From positions 248,001 to 312,000 of the forward strand of contig JAMYHL010000069.1 in NCBI GenBank assembly GCA_025531455.1: 64,000 nucleotides of DNA, read 5' to 3'. Shown piece after piece: positions 11,567 through 23,906 of the stretch. The position numbers and the translations under genes are program-made. The DNA comes from Apiotrichum sp. Y4204 (lineage: Eukaryota; Basidiomycota; Tremellomycetes; Trichosporonales; Trichosporonaceae). The notes below the pieces were generated by a model that was not told where the DNA came from, did not search any database, and worked only from the letters and a program-made list of their open reading frames with translations. Each line of letters starts with the position of its first letter. Within the stretch, counting starts at the first letter, position 1.

Positions 11567-13248
11567 ATGGCCCTCACGCTCTCCCCATACGCGACCGGTT
11601 TTTCGTCGGATTCGCTCAACGCTCAACCCGCGCCTACCTCTTCACCGCTGCGGGCGACTCACGGCATGTCGCGTGCGGTTTCCGTAAACATGGACAATCT
11701 CGCCAGCGGCGAAGAATCACCAAAGAACCAACAGCAAATGGACTATGTCGAACATCTAGTGGCCAACTTTGCGGACCCCATGGGCATGCAGTTTACAGGA
11801 GCCGCAGGTGACGAGCACAGAGGTGGAAGGATGACTGGTGAGTACCGCTTGGAGGCGAAACCGGCGGCGCGGCATGCTCTGTGCACTCCATGCTGCGCGA
11901 TGCGCTCCGTGACGTGCTCTGGGCGTCGTGCTGACGAATCTCAGATCCCAACATGCCCCATGGGCCTGATGTCGGATCTTCCTCCTCCATGCACCCGCCA
12001 CCAGCCACTGGCGCCCCACACCAGCACCAGCATCAGCACCAGCCTCACCCCATGGATGACATGTTCCACAACGAGACGGGCCTCGACGGCGGCAGTGATG
12101 AGGACGACGAAGAGGATGGTGGGTACAGAGGAGAGGGAGCTTTTGCGTGTCGGACTATTCTCTGACACCACACAGACTCCCCAGCACCCAACGCCAGCAG
12201 TGCCGCCGGTAAGCGCCGACGCGAGACCCTTGATGTTCCCGGCGGATTCACAAAGGAAGAGTCCGGGCGTCGTAAGATCAAGATTGAGTACATCCAGGAC
12301 AAGGCTCGTCGTCACGTCTGCTTTAGCAAACGTAAAGCCGGCATAATGAAGAAGGCCTACGAGCTGTCAATCCTCACTGGCACTCAGTGTCTCCTTCTCG
12401 TCGTGTCCGAAACCGGCCTCGTCTACACCTTTACTACCACCAAGCTCCAACCGATGGTCACCAAGGCCGAAGGAAAGAACCTCATACAGGCATGTTTGAA
12501 TGCCCCCGATGGGATGGGCCCCGACGGACAGCCAGTGAACACGACTCCTGGTGGCCACCGCATTCGCAGTGGACCTCTCACCATCCGTCCTCACAAGCTC
12601 ACTGCTGCCACGACCAAGGCCATGATGTCCACCGCCGCCCAGGTCGCTGGCGCAACTCCCGACGAGGCCGAGGCTCAGGCATCAGCACAGGCTCATGCGA
12701 ACGCACAGGCAAAGGCGGCGGCGGCGCTTGGTAACGGGTCACCGGTCTCGCGGCCAAAGAAGCGTCTTCCCTCTGGCAAGAAACTTCGCACTGCGTCCAG
12801 CCATTCTCTTGGTGGTAGCAGCAGTGATATGCACCAGCCGCCCGAGATGATCCCTCCCGTGCCGTCCATCCCCGACATGCATCGCCAGGCCTCGCCTTCA
12901 ACGCACCTCATGCCCCATGGTCAGCCCCCCACGCCCAATCCCCTCCAATCGCCGCTTACCGGTGGCTACCACATCCCTCCCGAATACCAGCAGCAGCACC
13001 CGGGGCACCCACACGGGGTCCCATCACCGACGTATGGCTACCCTCCCCAGACGCCTACCTCGGCGACTGGTGAGTACATGCCGCACCCAGGCATGCCTGG
13101 GTATGGCTACCAGACCAGCCCCGCGCAGGCGCATCCCAGCTTTATGGTGCACCCCACGCAAATGTACTCGCATGCCCAGCCTCCTCCAACCGAGCCGCGG
13201 CGTATGATGCCCCCCGACGGCTCCAATACCATGCGCATGGGCATGTGA
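11567..13248 (+). CDS. MCM1: MADS-box transcription factor of the Mcm1/SRF type
   Basis: This is a sequence-specific DNA-binding regulator of the SRF/Mcm1 class, which in fungi controls mating, cell-cycle and metabolic genes with partner factors. Exons 11567-11837, 11945-12118 and 12176-13248 give 505 aa. The MADS box starts about residue 180 (RRKIKIEYIQDKARRH), continues through KAGIMKKAYELS, LLLVVSETGLVYTF and the SAM-like extension GKNLIQACLNAP, all close to yeast Mcm1 and human SRF. Residues 197 and 220 are Cys where these homologues have Thr/Val. The N-terminus has a His/Gln-rich stretch and an acidic run; the C-terminus is Pro/Gln/His/Met-rich, typical of activation domains. A candidate poly(A) signal AATAAA lies at 13723. 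The start codon is the first ATG after an in-frame stop; a spliced upstream coding exon cannot be excluded. Confidence 0.93.
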
Positions 13249-14750
13249 CAATGAAGGATACGTGAAACGAGCAACACAAAAGATGTATGGAGACGACGCC
13301 CGATTCACTTGCCCGCCCCGACACGTACGACCCGACTGCAACCCCCACGACCCAGATCCCATCGATCAATACACTGCCCGAGACAATGAGCTTCGTTTTT
13401 ATCCCCTTCGACGACGTCGTATTAATAGTATCCCCCGGGGGCCGGTGCTCAGTAACTCATGCCGCCCCCCTAGCCCACGTCTATGCCGTCTATGCCACCC
13501 GCCATGTCCCGTATACCGGCCTGCGGCTACGAGTGCAGTCTCTCGTCTGTTCGCCCGTTCATCCATATCCCTGTTCGTCCCACGCCGTTCTCTTACCGCC
13601 TCGCCTCATTGTTACAACATCCAACCCATTCACTGGCCACCCCTGCTCGTGACTATATTTCTTTCCTTGACCGCCATTTTGCTTTCGTTCTTGTCGCGTG
13701 CAGCGGGGTGGCGTGTACCCTTAATAAACAGACTGCCAATCCCGGATCCGGATCTCAGAACCCACAAACCTTGAAGAACCCGGTCACGTCTCGGCTCGGT
13801 CCCTCGTGTGTTGTTCCTGTTGTGCAAGGCTGCACCGCGATCGGGACCAGGACCGGACCCCCGGGCGAGTAGAGTCTAGTCGGAGTCGAGTTCGGCAAAG
13901 CCAAGGCGAAGCGCCCGCCATGCATGTAGTAGATACCCATTCTCTGACACGAGAGATCAGAGACCCGCGGCGATATGCAGTCCAATTAATGCATGCAGAA
14001 GCGATAACAATAGGAGCACCGCGTTTCTTGGGTCCGGCGGCATCGGCTCACCAGGGCAGCCGGAGCGGGCCAGGAGCCGGCTAGCCGCCCGACCCTGCCG
14101 ACTAGAGTTCTCGTTTACGTTGTATTTCTTTCATCCCAGCCCGCTCCGCGCCGGAGCGGGCGCGCGGCGGCAGCACGCGTCGGCCGCGCTCGCTGCGCGC
14201 CCTGCCCATTGGTCCGGCCAATTGCGCGTGTGCAACGTCGTTGGTGGCCTGGCGGCGTCGCGTCCATTGATGCAGGGCTGGGTGGAGACGCGGCGCGGCA
14301 CGACGCGGCACACGCACGCACGCACACTGTATCGGTGGGCTGGTCTCTCCACCGTCATGCATGCACGTTGATCCTCTGACGCATCTCGTACAGGTTCTGT
14401 GTACTGTATGCTCCGCCGGCGCAAATTTACTTTGCTCGTTGCGGCAATCTTCTAGAAACCCCCCTGTGTAGCCCCTCGCGTCACCGATCTCGGTTCCTTG
14501 CGACCAGGCCACGAGCAACGCGACTGAGTACAGAGTACTTGTACATGCACACGACCGACCGAGGTGGGTGTACTACTGCTCAACAAGGCTCGATCGTTTT
14601 TACGTGCACTCCGTCCTAGTGCGAGTTCCTGCGGCCGCGACATGATGATTGCATGAGCCCACTATTCCCACTCCCCACACCATTACACTCTGCCCACCAA
14701 CCCCAGAGTGCGAGACTCAGATGAATGCTGCGTTGACATAATACACAATG
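13249..14750. other. Convergent intergenic region MCM1 / MLP1
   Basis: The first roughly 480 nt are pyrimidine-rich and probably the MCM1 3' UTR, with AATAAA at 13723-13728. The rest, to the MLP1 stop at 14751, contains no credible coding sequence, tRNA or repeat element that I can see. Confidence 0.4.
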
Positions 14751-17700
14751 CTACTCTTCTCCCCCCTCGGCCCCACTTGCGCGCCGCCCCGTCCCTCGCC
14801 CCCGCGCCGAGCCCCGCGCCCGCTTCGCCGCCCGCGTCGCTGGGCCGTCGGTGGCCGCCGCGTTCGACTGCAGGCGGGCAAGGATGTCGCTCGCGCCGGC
14901 AGCTGGTGTCGGTGCTTCCTCCGGAGCGGGACGTTTCGCACTTGTCGTGGTCGTTGTGGTAGCCGTCTCGGAGAGGGTCGCGTTCACGGCTGATGTCAGA
15001 TGGGATCATGTTGGCGTTACTCACCATTCAGAACGCCCGCACGCCCGGGTGCCGCGCCGCGTCCGCGTATGCTCGCTCCGCGACCGCGCCCGCGAATGCC
15101 ACCGCGAGTTGACGGGGTTGTCGGTGTCGCCTCGGATGCCTCGGCAGTGGTGGCCGGGGTTCCCGTGTTGACAGCCACAGCGGGCTTGGCCGGCAGCTTG
15201 GCACCAGCTGTGGGCTTGAATGCTGTCGCAGTAGCGGACAACGGTGTTGCAGGACTGGCTGTCGCAGGTGTGGCGGCAGATGCCGCCGGGGTGGCGGTCA
15301 CTGCAGCAGGGGTAGCCGCAGGGGTAGTCGAAGTCGAGGCTGATGGGGTGGCGGCTGATGGGGTGGCCGCTGTGCCGCCCTCGAGGTTCTTGAGCTTTGC
15401 CTCGGCATCGTTCTTCTGTCGGAGGAGGGTCTTGCGCGCAATCTCCGCGGTGCGCACCTGCCGCTCTAACGTCTTGACTGCCTCCTGGAGCTCTGCAACC
15501 TTGGCGTCTTGCGCACCGCCCTCGGCAGGTGCAGCAGTGGCAGTCTTTGCCTTTGCCTCCGCATCGGCGAGCTTCTTGTCGTACGTGGCCCGCAGCTCGG
15601 TCGTAGTCTTGTCCTTGGCCGCGAGCGCCACAGCGTGCTCCTTTTTGAGTTCTGTTTCACGCTTCGCAACGGCAGCCTTGACTGCTTCCTCGCCGCCACC
15701 AGAGCCGGCTTCCCCACCAGTAGCGAGCTTGGTGTTCAGCTCCGCAACCTCGGCCTTGAGCTTCACGGCTTCGGCCTCGAGCTCGGTGACGCGTGCCTCC
15801 AGGGTCGCCTTCTCAGCGCTCAGTGCCTTGACCTTGTTGTTCAGGCCGACATTCGAGCGGTTCACCTTCATGACGTCCTTTTCGTACTGGGCCTCCTTGT
15901 CGCTGAGCTTCTGGGTGAGCTCGTCCACCTTGGCTTGCAGTCCGCTGTCGGCCGCCGGTGCGGCGGCGGTATCGGTCGAGGCGGGCGCTGCTGCCGCTGG
16001 AGCTGGAGCTGCAGCAGTCGCGGCAGCAGCCTTGACGGTTTCGAGCTCCTTCTCCGCCTGAGCGAGGCGGTCTTTGAGCGCGTCGCGTTCTGCCGTCACC
16101 GCGGTCTGGAGTCAGTCACGGGGTACTCACCCGTCACTTACAAGTTGGGCGGTATCGGGAGCCGGCGCCGCCGACTCCGGCGCTCCGGGCACCGGGACCT
16201 GAGCCGGGGCCTGGGCCTGGGCCTGGCTCTTTGCCTGAGAAAGCTCCGTCTGGAGCTTCTGGATAGACGCGTCCTTGGCCGCGGCGCCCTGCTCGGCGGT
16301 TGTCGCCCGTCTCTCGGCGTCGGTCGCCTTCTTCTCCGCCTCGGCAATCTTGCCCTCCGCTTCGGCGACCTTCTTCCCTGCCTCCTCGAGCTGCGTTTTC
16401 AGGTCGGCGACCTCGGCCTCCTTCTCGGCAATGGCACGCTGGTGCGCAGCAGCCGTTTCGGCCTTCTCCTGAGTAAGGTCACCCGCACGGCGCTGCCACT
16501 TGAGACCCCGGCCCTTGTTCTCCGTCACGGATTGCTCGAGTGCCGCAATTTCCGCGTCCTTGGCCGTCACGGCGGCGGTCAGTGTGGCGATCTCGGCGTC
16601 CTTGCTCGCCACGAGCGCCTTTGCGGCATCGAGCTCGGTGCGGATGGCCGCTGTCTCGTTCGCGATACGCACGTCCGCCTCGCCAACCTTGACTTCGGCG
16701 GCGCGAGTCGCCTCGCGTGCCTGGTCTGCCTGCGCCCGGAGTGCAACACTGTTGTCAGCTTAGGTCCGAAGGAGGTAGCTCACGCATCGCGCTGGAGCTC
16801 CTCGATGCGCTTCTCCAGTCTGGAGACCTCCTCTGCGCGGGTACGCCCACTCTCGACGCTGATGCCTTTGAGGTTGTCGATAAGGTGCTGCAGATTGGCA
16901 CGCTCCTGCTGCACAGTCGCAAAGTCGGACTGCATGCGGAACTGCACGCTCTCCCACTGCTCCTTCTCCAGACGCAGCTGCGCACCCTCGTCGCGAAGAC
17001 GAGCCGCCGTAGCCTGGTTCGTCGCAACCTCCTCCAGTGCCTATCGTTAGCGGTGTTTCCAGATATGACACCCACCTTGCGGCGTTCCTGTTGAACAATT
17101 TCGATCTGGCTGCGGAGTTGGCGGACCTGGGCCTCGAGCGCACTGTTCTCGTTCTTCTGGTGCTCGAGCGAATCCGTCAACAGACGCTGCTGCTCCGTAA
17201 CCATCGTTGCCTTGGCCTCCGCCTTTGCGCGTTCCAGCTCGGAGGTTGCAGCCTCAGCGCTCTTATCACGCGCCGTCTTGTTCGCCTCGGCAACGTCCTC
17301 CTCGGCCTTCTTGCGCACAATGTCAATTTCGGCTTGGAGGCGTGTGATGACGTCAGCGGACCCGTCGTGGCTCTCCTCGAGGGGTCCGTTGGTCGAACCC
17401 GCACCGTTCGGCCAGTGCAGGCCCTCGCCTCGGGACAGCAGGCGGGAGAAGACATCGCGCTCGCGCGTGACCTCGATAATCTTGCCCTGCAGCTCGGTGA
17501 TAACGTTTTGACGATCAACGAGCTTGGCGTGCAGCGTCGTGATGGTCTCTGCTGCCTGGTCGAGCGCGCCGTCGTCCTCCTCGGTTGCGCGGCGCGTCTC
17601 GCGGTCGGCGAGCTTGGCCTGCAGTGCACGCACAATCTTGAGAAGCTTGCCGTTCTGCTCCTGCAGCGCCGGCAGCGACTTGAACAGCAGGAGGCGGTCG

Positions 17701-19516
17701 CTGATGGGGTCGCCCTCGCGCAGCTGCGCGTTGTTGTCGAACGCAACGTATGCCAGACTCGGGTCGTCGCGGATGGCAAGCTCACGAACGAGGCTCTTGA
17801 CCTGCGTGTCACGGTCGAGGAGCTGTGACTCGAGGGAAGACACCTCGTCGGCGTGGTGTGCCGCTGCGGCCTCCAGAGACTTGACGCGGGTCTCGAACTT
17901 TTCCCGAGCCGCAATCGCCGTGGCAACCTCGGCGGCAAGCTCGTTGGCGCGTTGGATGGCCTCGTTGTGGTCCTCGCGCATACGGTTGAGGATGGGGCGC
18001 TGATGTCAGAACGCACAGCATGCTAGGCACTCACGTGTTCCTGAATGTCCTGGTTGATCTCCTCGACGAGAGCACTCAGACGCTCAATCTCCTTGTCCTT
18101 CTCTTGCAGCTGTTGCTCGCGGAGGACATAGTCGGTGTAGAACTGAGTGTAAGACTTGCCGGAAGCACGTTGGCTGCTTGCAAGTGAGGCCGCCGGGCTG
18201 ACTTCAAGGGAACCATCCGCAGCGGACGCGGTGATCTGCTGCAGTGTCGTTTTGAAGTCATCAGCCTGCTTCTGTGCCACCTTGAGCGCCTTTTCAGACC
18301 GCTCAAGCCGCTCCTCCCAGACGTGTTCCCGCTCAGCCATCTCCTCAGCATGACGTTCGAGCTCTGCCTCCCGATCTGCGACAGCTGCGCGCGCCTCGTC
18401 TCCGCGCTTGCCGAGCAACCGGATCTCCTCCATTAGGCGATCGAACTCGAGGCGGTACGACATCTTCTGCGACGCGGCGTTCGCCGTGAGGTTGGCAATG
18501 TTTGCGTGCGCGTCGCCGAGTCGCCGTGACTGCTCGTCGAACGTGCGGAGAAGGGCGGCGTGCTTGGACTGGACAGACGTGAGGCTCGTGTTGAGTGTCT
18601 CGTTCTCCTGCTGCAGCTCGGAGATCTCGCTTTCCTGGATGTTAGGTTGACCTCAAAGCTGAAACCTACTCTTGACGCTCGGTACCGGCTGAAGCGCGCC
18701 TCTGCGTCGGTTGCGGCCTTGATGAGATTCTTGTTCTCCTCTCTCGCGTTGTTCAGCGCCTGAACACTGCGCTCCTCGTTAAACTGCAGTAAGCACGGTG
18801 TAAGAGCTATATCCCACCTTGGACGAGTTGGCCGCCATCTTGAGCTCCGACACCTCGACTTCAAGGCGCGCGCTCTTCTGAGACCACTCTGCCGCCTTTT
18901 GTCGCCATTGATTTTCCGCCTCTGTTGCGAGTTAGACGGGATCACCGGGATAACTCACTCGACGCCTGTGTGGCCTTGTCATGCGCATGCTGAATTTCCT
19001 CCAGCAGCGCCGCCTTCTGTCGTTTGCTCGCCTGCTGTCAGTGTGCGCCGTGTGGCCTTCCTCACCTCTGCGCGGCTCTGCGTCACGCTCAGCTCGGACG
19101 TGGACTGGAGGAGCGTCGACTGCAGCGTCCCGAGCTGCGAGCGCAGCTGGTTGGCCGTAGATACTTTACAGCGTAAGTATAGATCTTCTAGACACAAACG
19201 GACTGGCCCAGACCCTGGGCGCAGCACAGAACCTACCTGCTGCATCACGTTCGGAGACGACCGCGAGCTTCTCCTGCTTGAGACGCTCCACCTCCTCTTC
19301 GCGCGACTTGAGCGACGCCTCGAGGTCGGCGAGAGCCTGTTCGCGTTCGACGCTGGCGAGGACGTCGGCGGGCAGGGCGACGGACGTTGACGACGCGGCT
19401 GGAGCTCCTGCGGCCGCTGGCGTTGTGGACGCGCCATTGTTTGTCGGAGCGCCAGCTGCAGCCGCGCCTGCTTGAGCCCCGCCTGCCTGGGCCGCGTCTC
19501 CCGTACCCTCTGCCAT
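14751..19516 (-). CDS. MLP1: Nuclear-pore basket protein Mlp1/Tpr, large coiled-coil
   Basis: This filament protein of the nuclear basket functions in mRNA export quality control and chromatin tethering. The model is complement of 14751-14989, 15025-16105, 16142-16748, 16784-17040, 17076-17999, 18035-18634, 18670-18783, 18818-18921, 18959-19031, 19066-19163 and 19237-19516, all in phase, giving 1458 aa. Almost the whole length is heptad-rich coiled coil. Family-specific text includes LLLFKSLPALQEQNGKLLKI, a match to the Tpr/Mlp region with LQEQNQKLL, then ERDVFSRLLSRGE. An Ala/Gly/Pro-rich head (about 70 residues) precedes the coil. The C-terminal 150 residues are Ala/Thr-rich and end in RG repeats (RGRGRGAS, GSARGRG) with KRAR-type basic clusters, consistent with nuclear import. 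It is shorter than yeast Mlp1 (about 1,870 aa). The first intron ends in AAG. The gene is divergent from NMT1. Confidence 0.88.
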
Positions 19517-20008
19517 GACTGAGAGGGGGGAGAGAAGTGGGTGGAGGATGGGGATGGATGGATGTGGATGAAGCGAGTGTATGTGTAGAGTGTGGATGGA
19601 AACAATACGAGTCTCTGTTCAGGAGCTTCTAGAGGCTGGAAATGATGGCGTAGAGGTCATCAATGATGGTGAAAGGGGTGGACGGGAGTGTTCCACCCAG
19701 GACAAGTTCTATTAGCAGTTGTTTTGAACAGTCTATTACCAACGGGAGCAATTGATCTGAAGATTAGAAAATTATGAACCCTCAATAACAAGTGTTTTTA
19801 CATAATACTTCACGTGAACAGGCCGGCAACCTCGAAGCGCGAAGCGCCCGTGACTGCGATGCCTGTAATCTTCGCGTGAGTTGTTGGTTGACGACGTGTT
19901 TCAGGTAGACATTTCCAGGAAGTCGCATCTTGACAACTCAACCTTGTACTGTCTTTTTCTCCTCTTCATCTCTCTCCATCGCTCGACGCAAGGACGACAC
20001 GTACACAC
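19517..20008. other. Divergent promoter region MLP1 / NMT1
   Basis: This 492-nt spacer between two divergent genes contains the palindrome TTCACGTGAA (19809-19818), an E-box core CACGTG, roughly 190 nt before the NMT1 ATG. A pyrimidine-rich stretch (about 19950-19990) directly precedes NMT1 and is probably its leader. Nothing coding is visible. Confidence 0.5.
19809..19818. promoter_or_regulatory. CACGTG (E-box) palindrome in the MLP1/NMT1 spacer
   Basis: The sequence is a perfect 10-nt palindrome with a CACGTG core, the site class bound by Cbf1/USF-type bHLH proteins. Its position between divergent genes makes a regulatory role plausible, but the assignment rests on motif and location only. 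Confidence 0.4.
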
Positions 20009-21930
20009 ATGGTAGCCCCGACAGACTCGAAGGCCGGGCCGTCAGCACCGGCAAACGGCGCCGCCGCCGAGCTTGTGCCCAAGGACGAGCAACACGGACA
20101 TGACGCAGAGGAAGACGAGGACGGCTCAGGTTCGGAGGGCGAGGGCGCTGCCGGGGACGCAGGGAAGAAGAAGAAGAAGAAGAACAAGAAGAAGAAAAAG
20201 TCCAAGGCCGAGAAGTGAGTTCTCATTCGTGGAGCTCCACTGACAACAGGTCTGCGGAGCAGGACGAGCTTGTTCACGTAGTGCGCGAGAACATGACCGC
20301 GGAGGAGTCGAAGAAGGTATCTGACAGTGAGTTAGTAGGTCTGGGCCGCTCTAACTTTCAGAGGAGATCAAGAAGGTCTTGAAGGCCGTCGACATCATGA
20401 AGCTTCTCGACATGGCAGGAGCACAGCAGGGCGAGCCGGTCATTGCGGAGCACAAGGTGCGTAAAACCGACGGAGCTCTGTGCTGATAGTAGTTCTGGAA
20501 GACGCAGCCTGTTCCGCAGAATGAGTCATCTTCAGAATCCACCGAGGGTCCGATTGACGCGCCGAAGACTGTCGATGAGGTCCAGCAGGATCCTTACGCC
20601 CTGCCCCCAGGATTCGAGTGGAGCACGATTGATATCCACAACAAGGACCAGGTGTGTATGAAGCCACGTCTTAGCTCACCCACCAGCTTGACGAGCTTCA
20701 CGTCCTCCTGACGGACAACTATGTTGAGGACGACGATGCCATGTTCCGTTTCCGTTACTCTACGGAGTTCCTCCTCTGGTGCGTACCCCCCGGTTGCAGC
20801 TGTTTAATCTCAGGGCTCTTGCGCCGCCAGGATACTATCCCGACTGGCACATTGGTGTGCGCGTGCAGAAGACCGGCAAGCTCGTCGCGTTTATCTCGGG
20901 CATCAACGTCGAGATCCGGTGTCGTGCAAGGTGAGTTGCAGTCAAGGCGCTTAACTGACGTCAGCACGTTTGACTCGGCCGAGATCAACTTCCTCTGCGT
21001 GCACAAGAAGTTGCGATCTAAACGTCTAGCTCCCGTGCTGATCAAGGAGGTGACGCGTCGCGTCAACCTCACCAACATCTGGCAGGCAGTGTACACTGCC
21101 GGTGTCGTCCTCCCCACGCCGTTCTCCGCTGGACGGTATTACCACCGCAACCTCAACCCAGCCAAGCTGGTCGACATTGGCTTCTCCCCCGTCCCCCGTG
21201 GATCCACCGTCGCGCGCATGGTCCGCAGCCTCGCCGTCCCGACAGCGCCGTCAATCCCAGGGCTGCGCGAGATGGTCGCCGAGGATGTGCCCCAGGTCGG
21301 CGAGCTGCTCCGTGCCTTCATGGCGCGCTACCAGATCTACCAGACCTTTAGCAAAGATGCGGACATTGAGCACTTCTTTGTTTCTGGCCGTGGCCGCGAC
21401 GTGGCGGGCAAGCGTGAGGGCCAGGTTGTGTGGTCTTATGTCGTTGAGGTAAGCTGAGGAACCTTTTATGGCAAGCTCACACACAGGACCCGAAAACACA
21501 TAAGATCACCGACTTCATGTCGTTCTACAACCTTCCCTCGACTATTATGCAGCACCCGAAGCACGACGTGCTCAAGGCCGCGTACATGTACTACTACGCG
21601 ACGGACGTGGCGCTCAACGGCGACCCAAGCCACCCGACGACCAAGGACAAGACGGCGCGCCGCCTGAATGAGCTTGTTGGGGATGTTCTCGTCATGGCAA
21701 AGCAGAACCAGTTTGACGTCTTCAACGCGCTGTCGATCATGGACAACAACTCGTTCCTCCTCCCGCAAAAGTTTGGTGCCGGAGATGGACAGCTTCAATG
21801 TGAGTGGATGAAAACCCGCACTCAACTGACAACAGACTACCTCTACAACTGGTCGACTGCCCCGATTGACGGCGGAGTCAAGACGACTCCGGCGCGCAAG
21901 CCATCGGAGTTGGGTATCGTCATGCTTTAG
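20009..21930 (+). CDS. NMT1: Glycylpeptide N-myristoyltransferase
   Basis: This enzyme transfers myristate from myristoyl-CoA to N-terminal Gly of target proteins in the cytosol and on ribosomes. Nine exons (20009-20214, 20250-20326, 20362-20456, 20493-20651, 20687-20778, 20814-20930, 20965-21448, 21487-21799, 21836-21930) give 545 aa. The N-terminus has an acidic stretch and a long poly-Lys block (about residues 52-70), as in animal NMTs where it aids ribosome association. Conserved motifs include [74 protein letters not shown], and the C-terminal YLYNW with [10 protein letters not shown]. The free C-terminal carboxylate contributes to catalysis in this family and the usual short hydrophobic end is retained. 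Confidence 0.96.
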
Positions 21931-22139
21931 GCGTCGCAGGCATTCATCCTCTTGTTCTATGCATAGTTGTGGCGTTTTGTTGTTGTTGTGAATGTGACGG
22001 AGAGAGGCCCGATCTCCGTGAAGGTGACTCAACCGCGTCAGGCTGGGCAGCAATGACGCGGAATGCGTCCATGTGAAGCCAACAAGGCAGCAGCCACCGA
22101 CCCCTTCTCGCCATCTCCCACTACACCATCCCAATCTCA

Positions 22140-23704
22140 ATGTGCGGACGGTACGCCCTCGGCGCAGCGCACATCGACTTTCTGGACGGTCTGCAGGAGC
22201 AGTACGCGCGCCTCTTCCCCGGCCGGCGCGGCGACGACGGGCGCGTGCGCGGCGGCGGTCCCCAGCGGCTGCGTGGTGGCGGTCCCGGAGGTGATGACAA
22301 CAGCGAGGCCAGCACAAGCCAGAAGAGCGCCAGCAAGGAACGTCCGACATTTCCAGTCGCGGCGTCTGTGGGGATTACGTGGGAGCGCGAGCAGGACTTC
22401 TGGCCGTCGTACAACATTGCGCCGCGTCAGCGCGCGCCCGTCGCGCGCCGCTCGTCGGATGGCGAGGTTATGCTCGAGACGATGTGGGTTTCTGGATGTT
22501 ACGGAGCTGATAGCAGGCAATGGGGGCTCATCCCGCACTGGACGAAATTCCCGCCGACAGGGCCGCTGAACACGATCAATGCGCGCAGCGAGGCGCTCAT
22601 GTAAGTCAGCTGCTACACGGCGATATGATAGCTGACAGCAGCGACGCGTCCTCGGGGGGCATGTGGCACGCGCTCAAGGGGCATAAGCGTTGCGTCGTGC
22701 CCGCACAGGGATACTACGAGTGGCAGAAGAAAGGCGGCACAAAGGTCGCGCATTTTACGCGCCTTCCCCTCGAGAACGGGGAGAGCGCCGCGTCGCCGCC
22801 GCTGCTCTTCTTCGCGGGGCTGTGGGATACCGTTAAGTACGAGGTTCCCGTCCCCTCGAAATTTGTTCCCGAGGAGGGCGACGACCGCGAGCCGTACCCG
22901 ACCGGCAACCCCGTCCCTCTCTCGACATTTACGATTCTTACTACGACCCCGGCGCCGGACATCGCGTGGCTGCACGACCGGATGCCGTGCGTCCTCACAG
23001 ACGAGGACGAGATTGCGCGCTGGCTCGATCTCGGAGAAGTGCGTGGGTGGCAGGAGGGCAAGGGCGGGACCGCAGATGTGCTCCACAGCTTCAAGGGTCT
23101 AGCGAGGTGGGTCAAAATGGACGTGATATGCTGTCTGGGTCGCTGACAGCAGCTATCCCGTCGTTCCGGAGGTGGGGAAGATTGGGCGCAGCGAGCCAAA
23201 CTATATCCTCCCCGTTGCGGAGCGCAAGGACGGAATCAAGTCGTTTTTCCAGAAAGCCGCGGTCAAGGCGGAGAGCAAGGGCGGCAAAGAGATGGCATCG
23301 CCGAAGAAGGACCTCAATTCTGATACGGGAAAGCCAGAGCAGGATGATCTGAAGCATACTGAGGAGAAGCCGGAGGTCAAGGAGGAGGAGAAGCCGAAGG
23401 TGGAGGTGGAGGAGCCGGCTGTGAAGGACGAGAAGCCTGAAACGCAGGACGACAAGCCGAATGTCGAGAGCAAACCAGCTCCTGATCCCACTTCCACACC
23501 TACGAAGCCCGCCCATGACGCAAAGACAATTAGTGACTCGCCTTCCCAGCCGCCTACTACGCCGAAACGCAAGCGCGAGGGTGGGCGGCAGACGCGTGTC
23601 GTCAGGCCGAAGGAGGAGCCCAAGGGGGTAAGTACAGGGCCGCAGGTGCATTCTGATCGCAGCAACCGTCCATTACGACCTTTTTCAAGTCGCCGCACAA
23701 GTGA
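22140..23704 (+). CDS. HMCES: HMCES/SRAP abasic-site DNA-protein crosslinking protein with C-terminal PIP box
   Basis: This SRAP (YedK/HMCES) protein shields abasic sites in single-stranded DNA by forming a thiazolidine link with its second residue, Cys. Exons 22140-22483, 22517-22600, 22642-23106, 23153-23627 and 23663-23704 give 469 aa. Visible: Met-Cys-Gly-Arg start (catalytic Cys2), PSYNIAPRQ, QWGLIPHW, NARSEAL, PAQGYYEW with the catalytic Glu169, and WLHDRMPCVL carrying the active-site His. Insertions after residue 30 and before WDTVKYE enlarge the domain relative to YedK. A Lys/Glu/Pro-rich disordered tail (about 130 residues) follows. The last exon supplies QPSITTFFKSPHK, a canonical PCNA-interacting peptide (Q-x-x-I-x-x-F-F). 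This fits replication-fork recruitment known for animal HMCES. Two acceptors are CAGCAG and could shift by one codon. Confidence 0.93.
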
Positions 23705-23906
23705 GGTGTATGTATCTAGTGTTGTATAGAGTTGAAGCTGTATGGACACTCTGCAGTAATAGTCGAGGTGCAGCCAGGCAGTCACGATGGGAACGAGAAT
23801 GACGCCACATTCACATTCGCCACTTGACCTCCACCTCAGAATTTTGTCTGCTCTATCCCAACTCTTCACTTCGACACACCTCCCCGATCTCTTTTCAACC
23901 ACCAAC

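Noticed and set aside
15000..17981. Long frames opposite and alongside MLP1 (up to 513 codons)
   Set aside because: They are shadows of the MLP1 coding exons caused by high third-position GC. The minus-strand model has consistent splice phases and family motifs.
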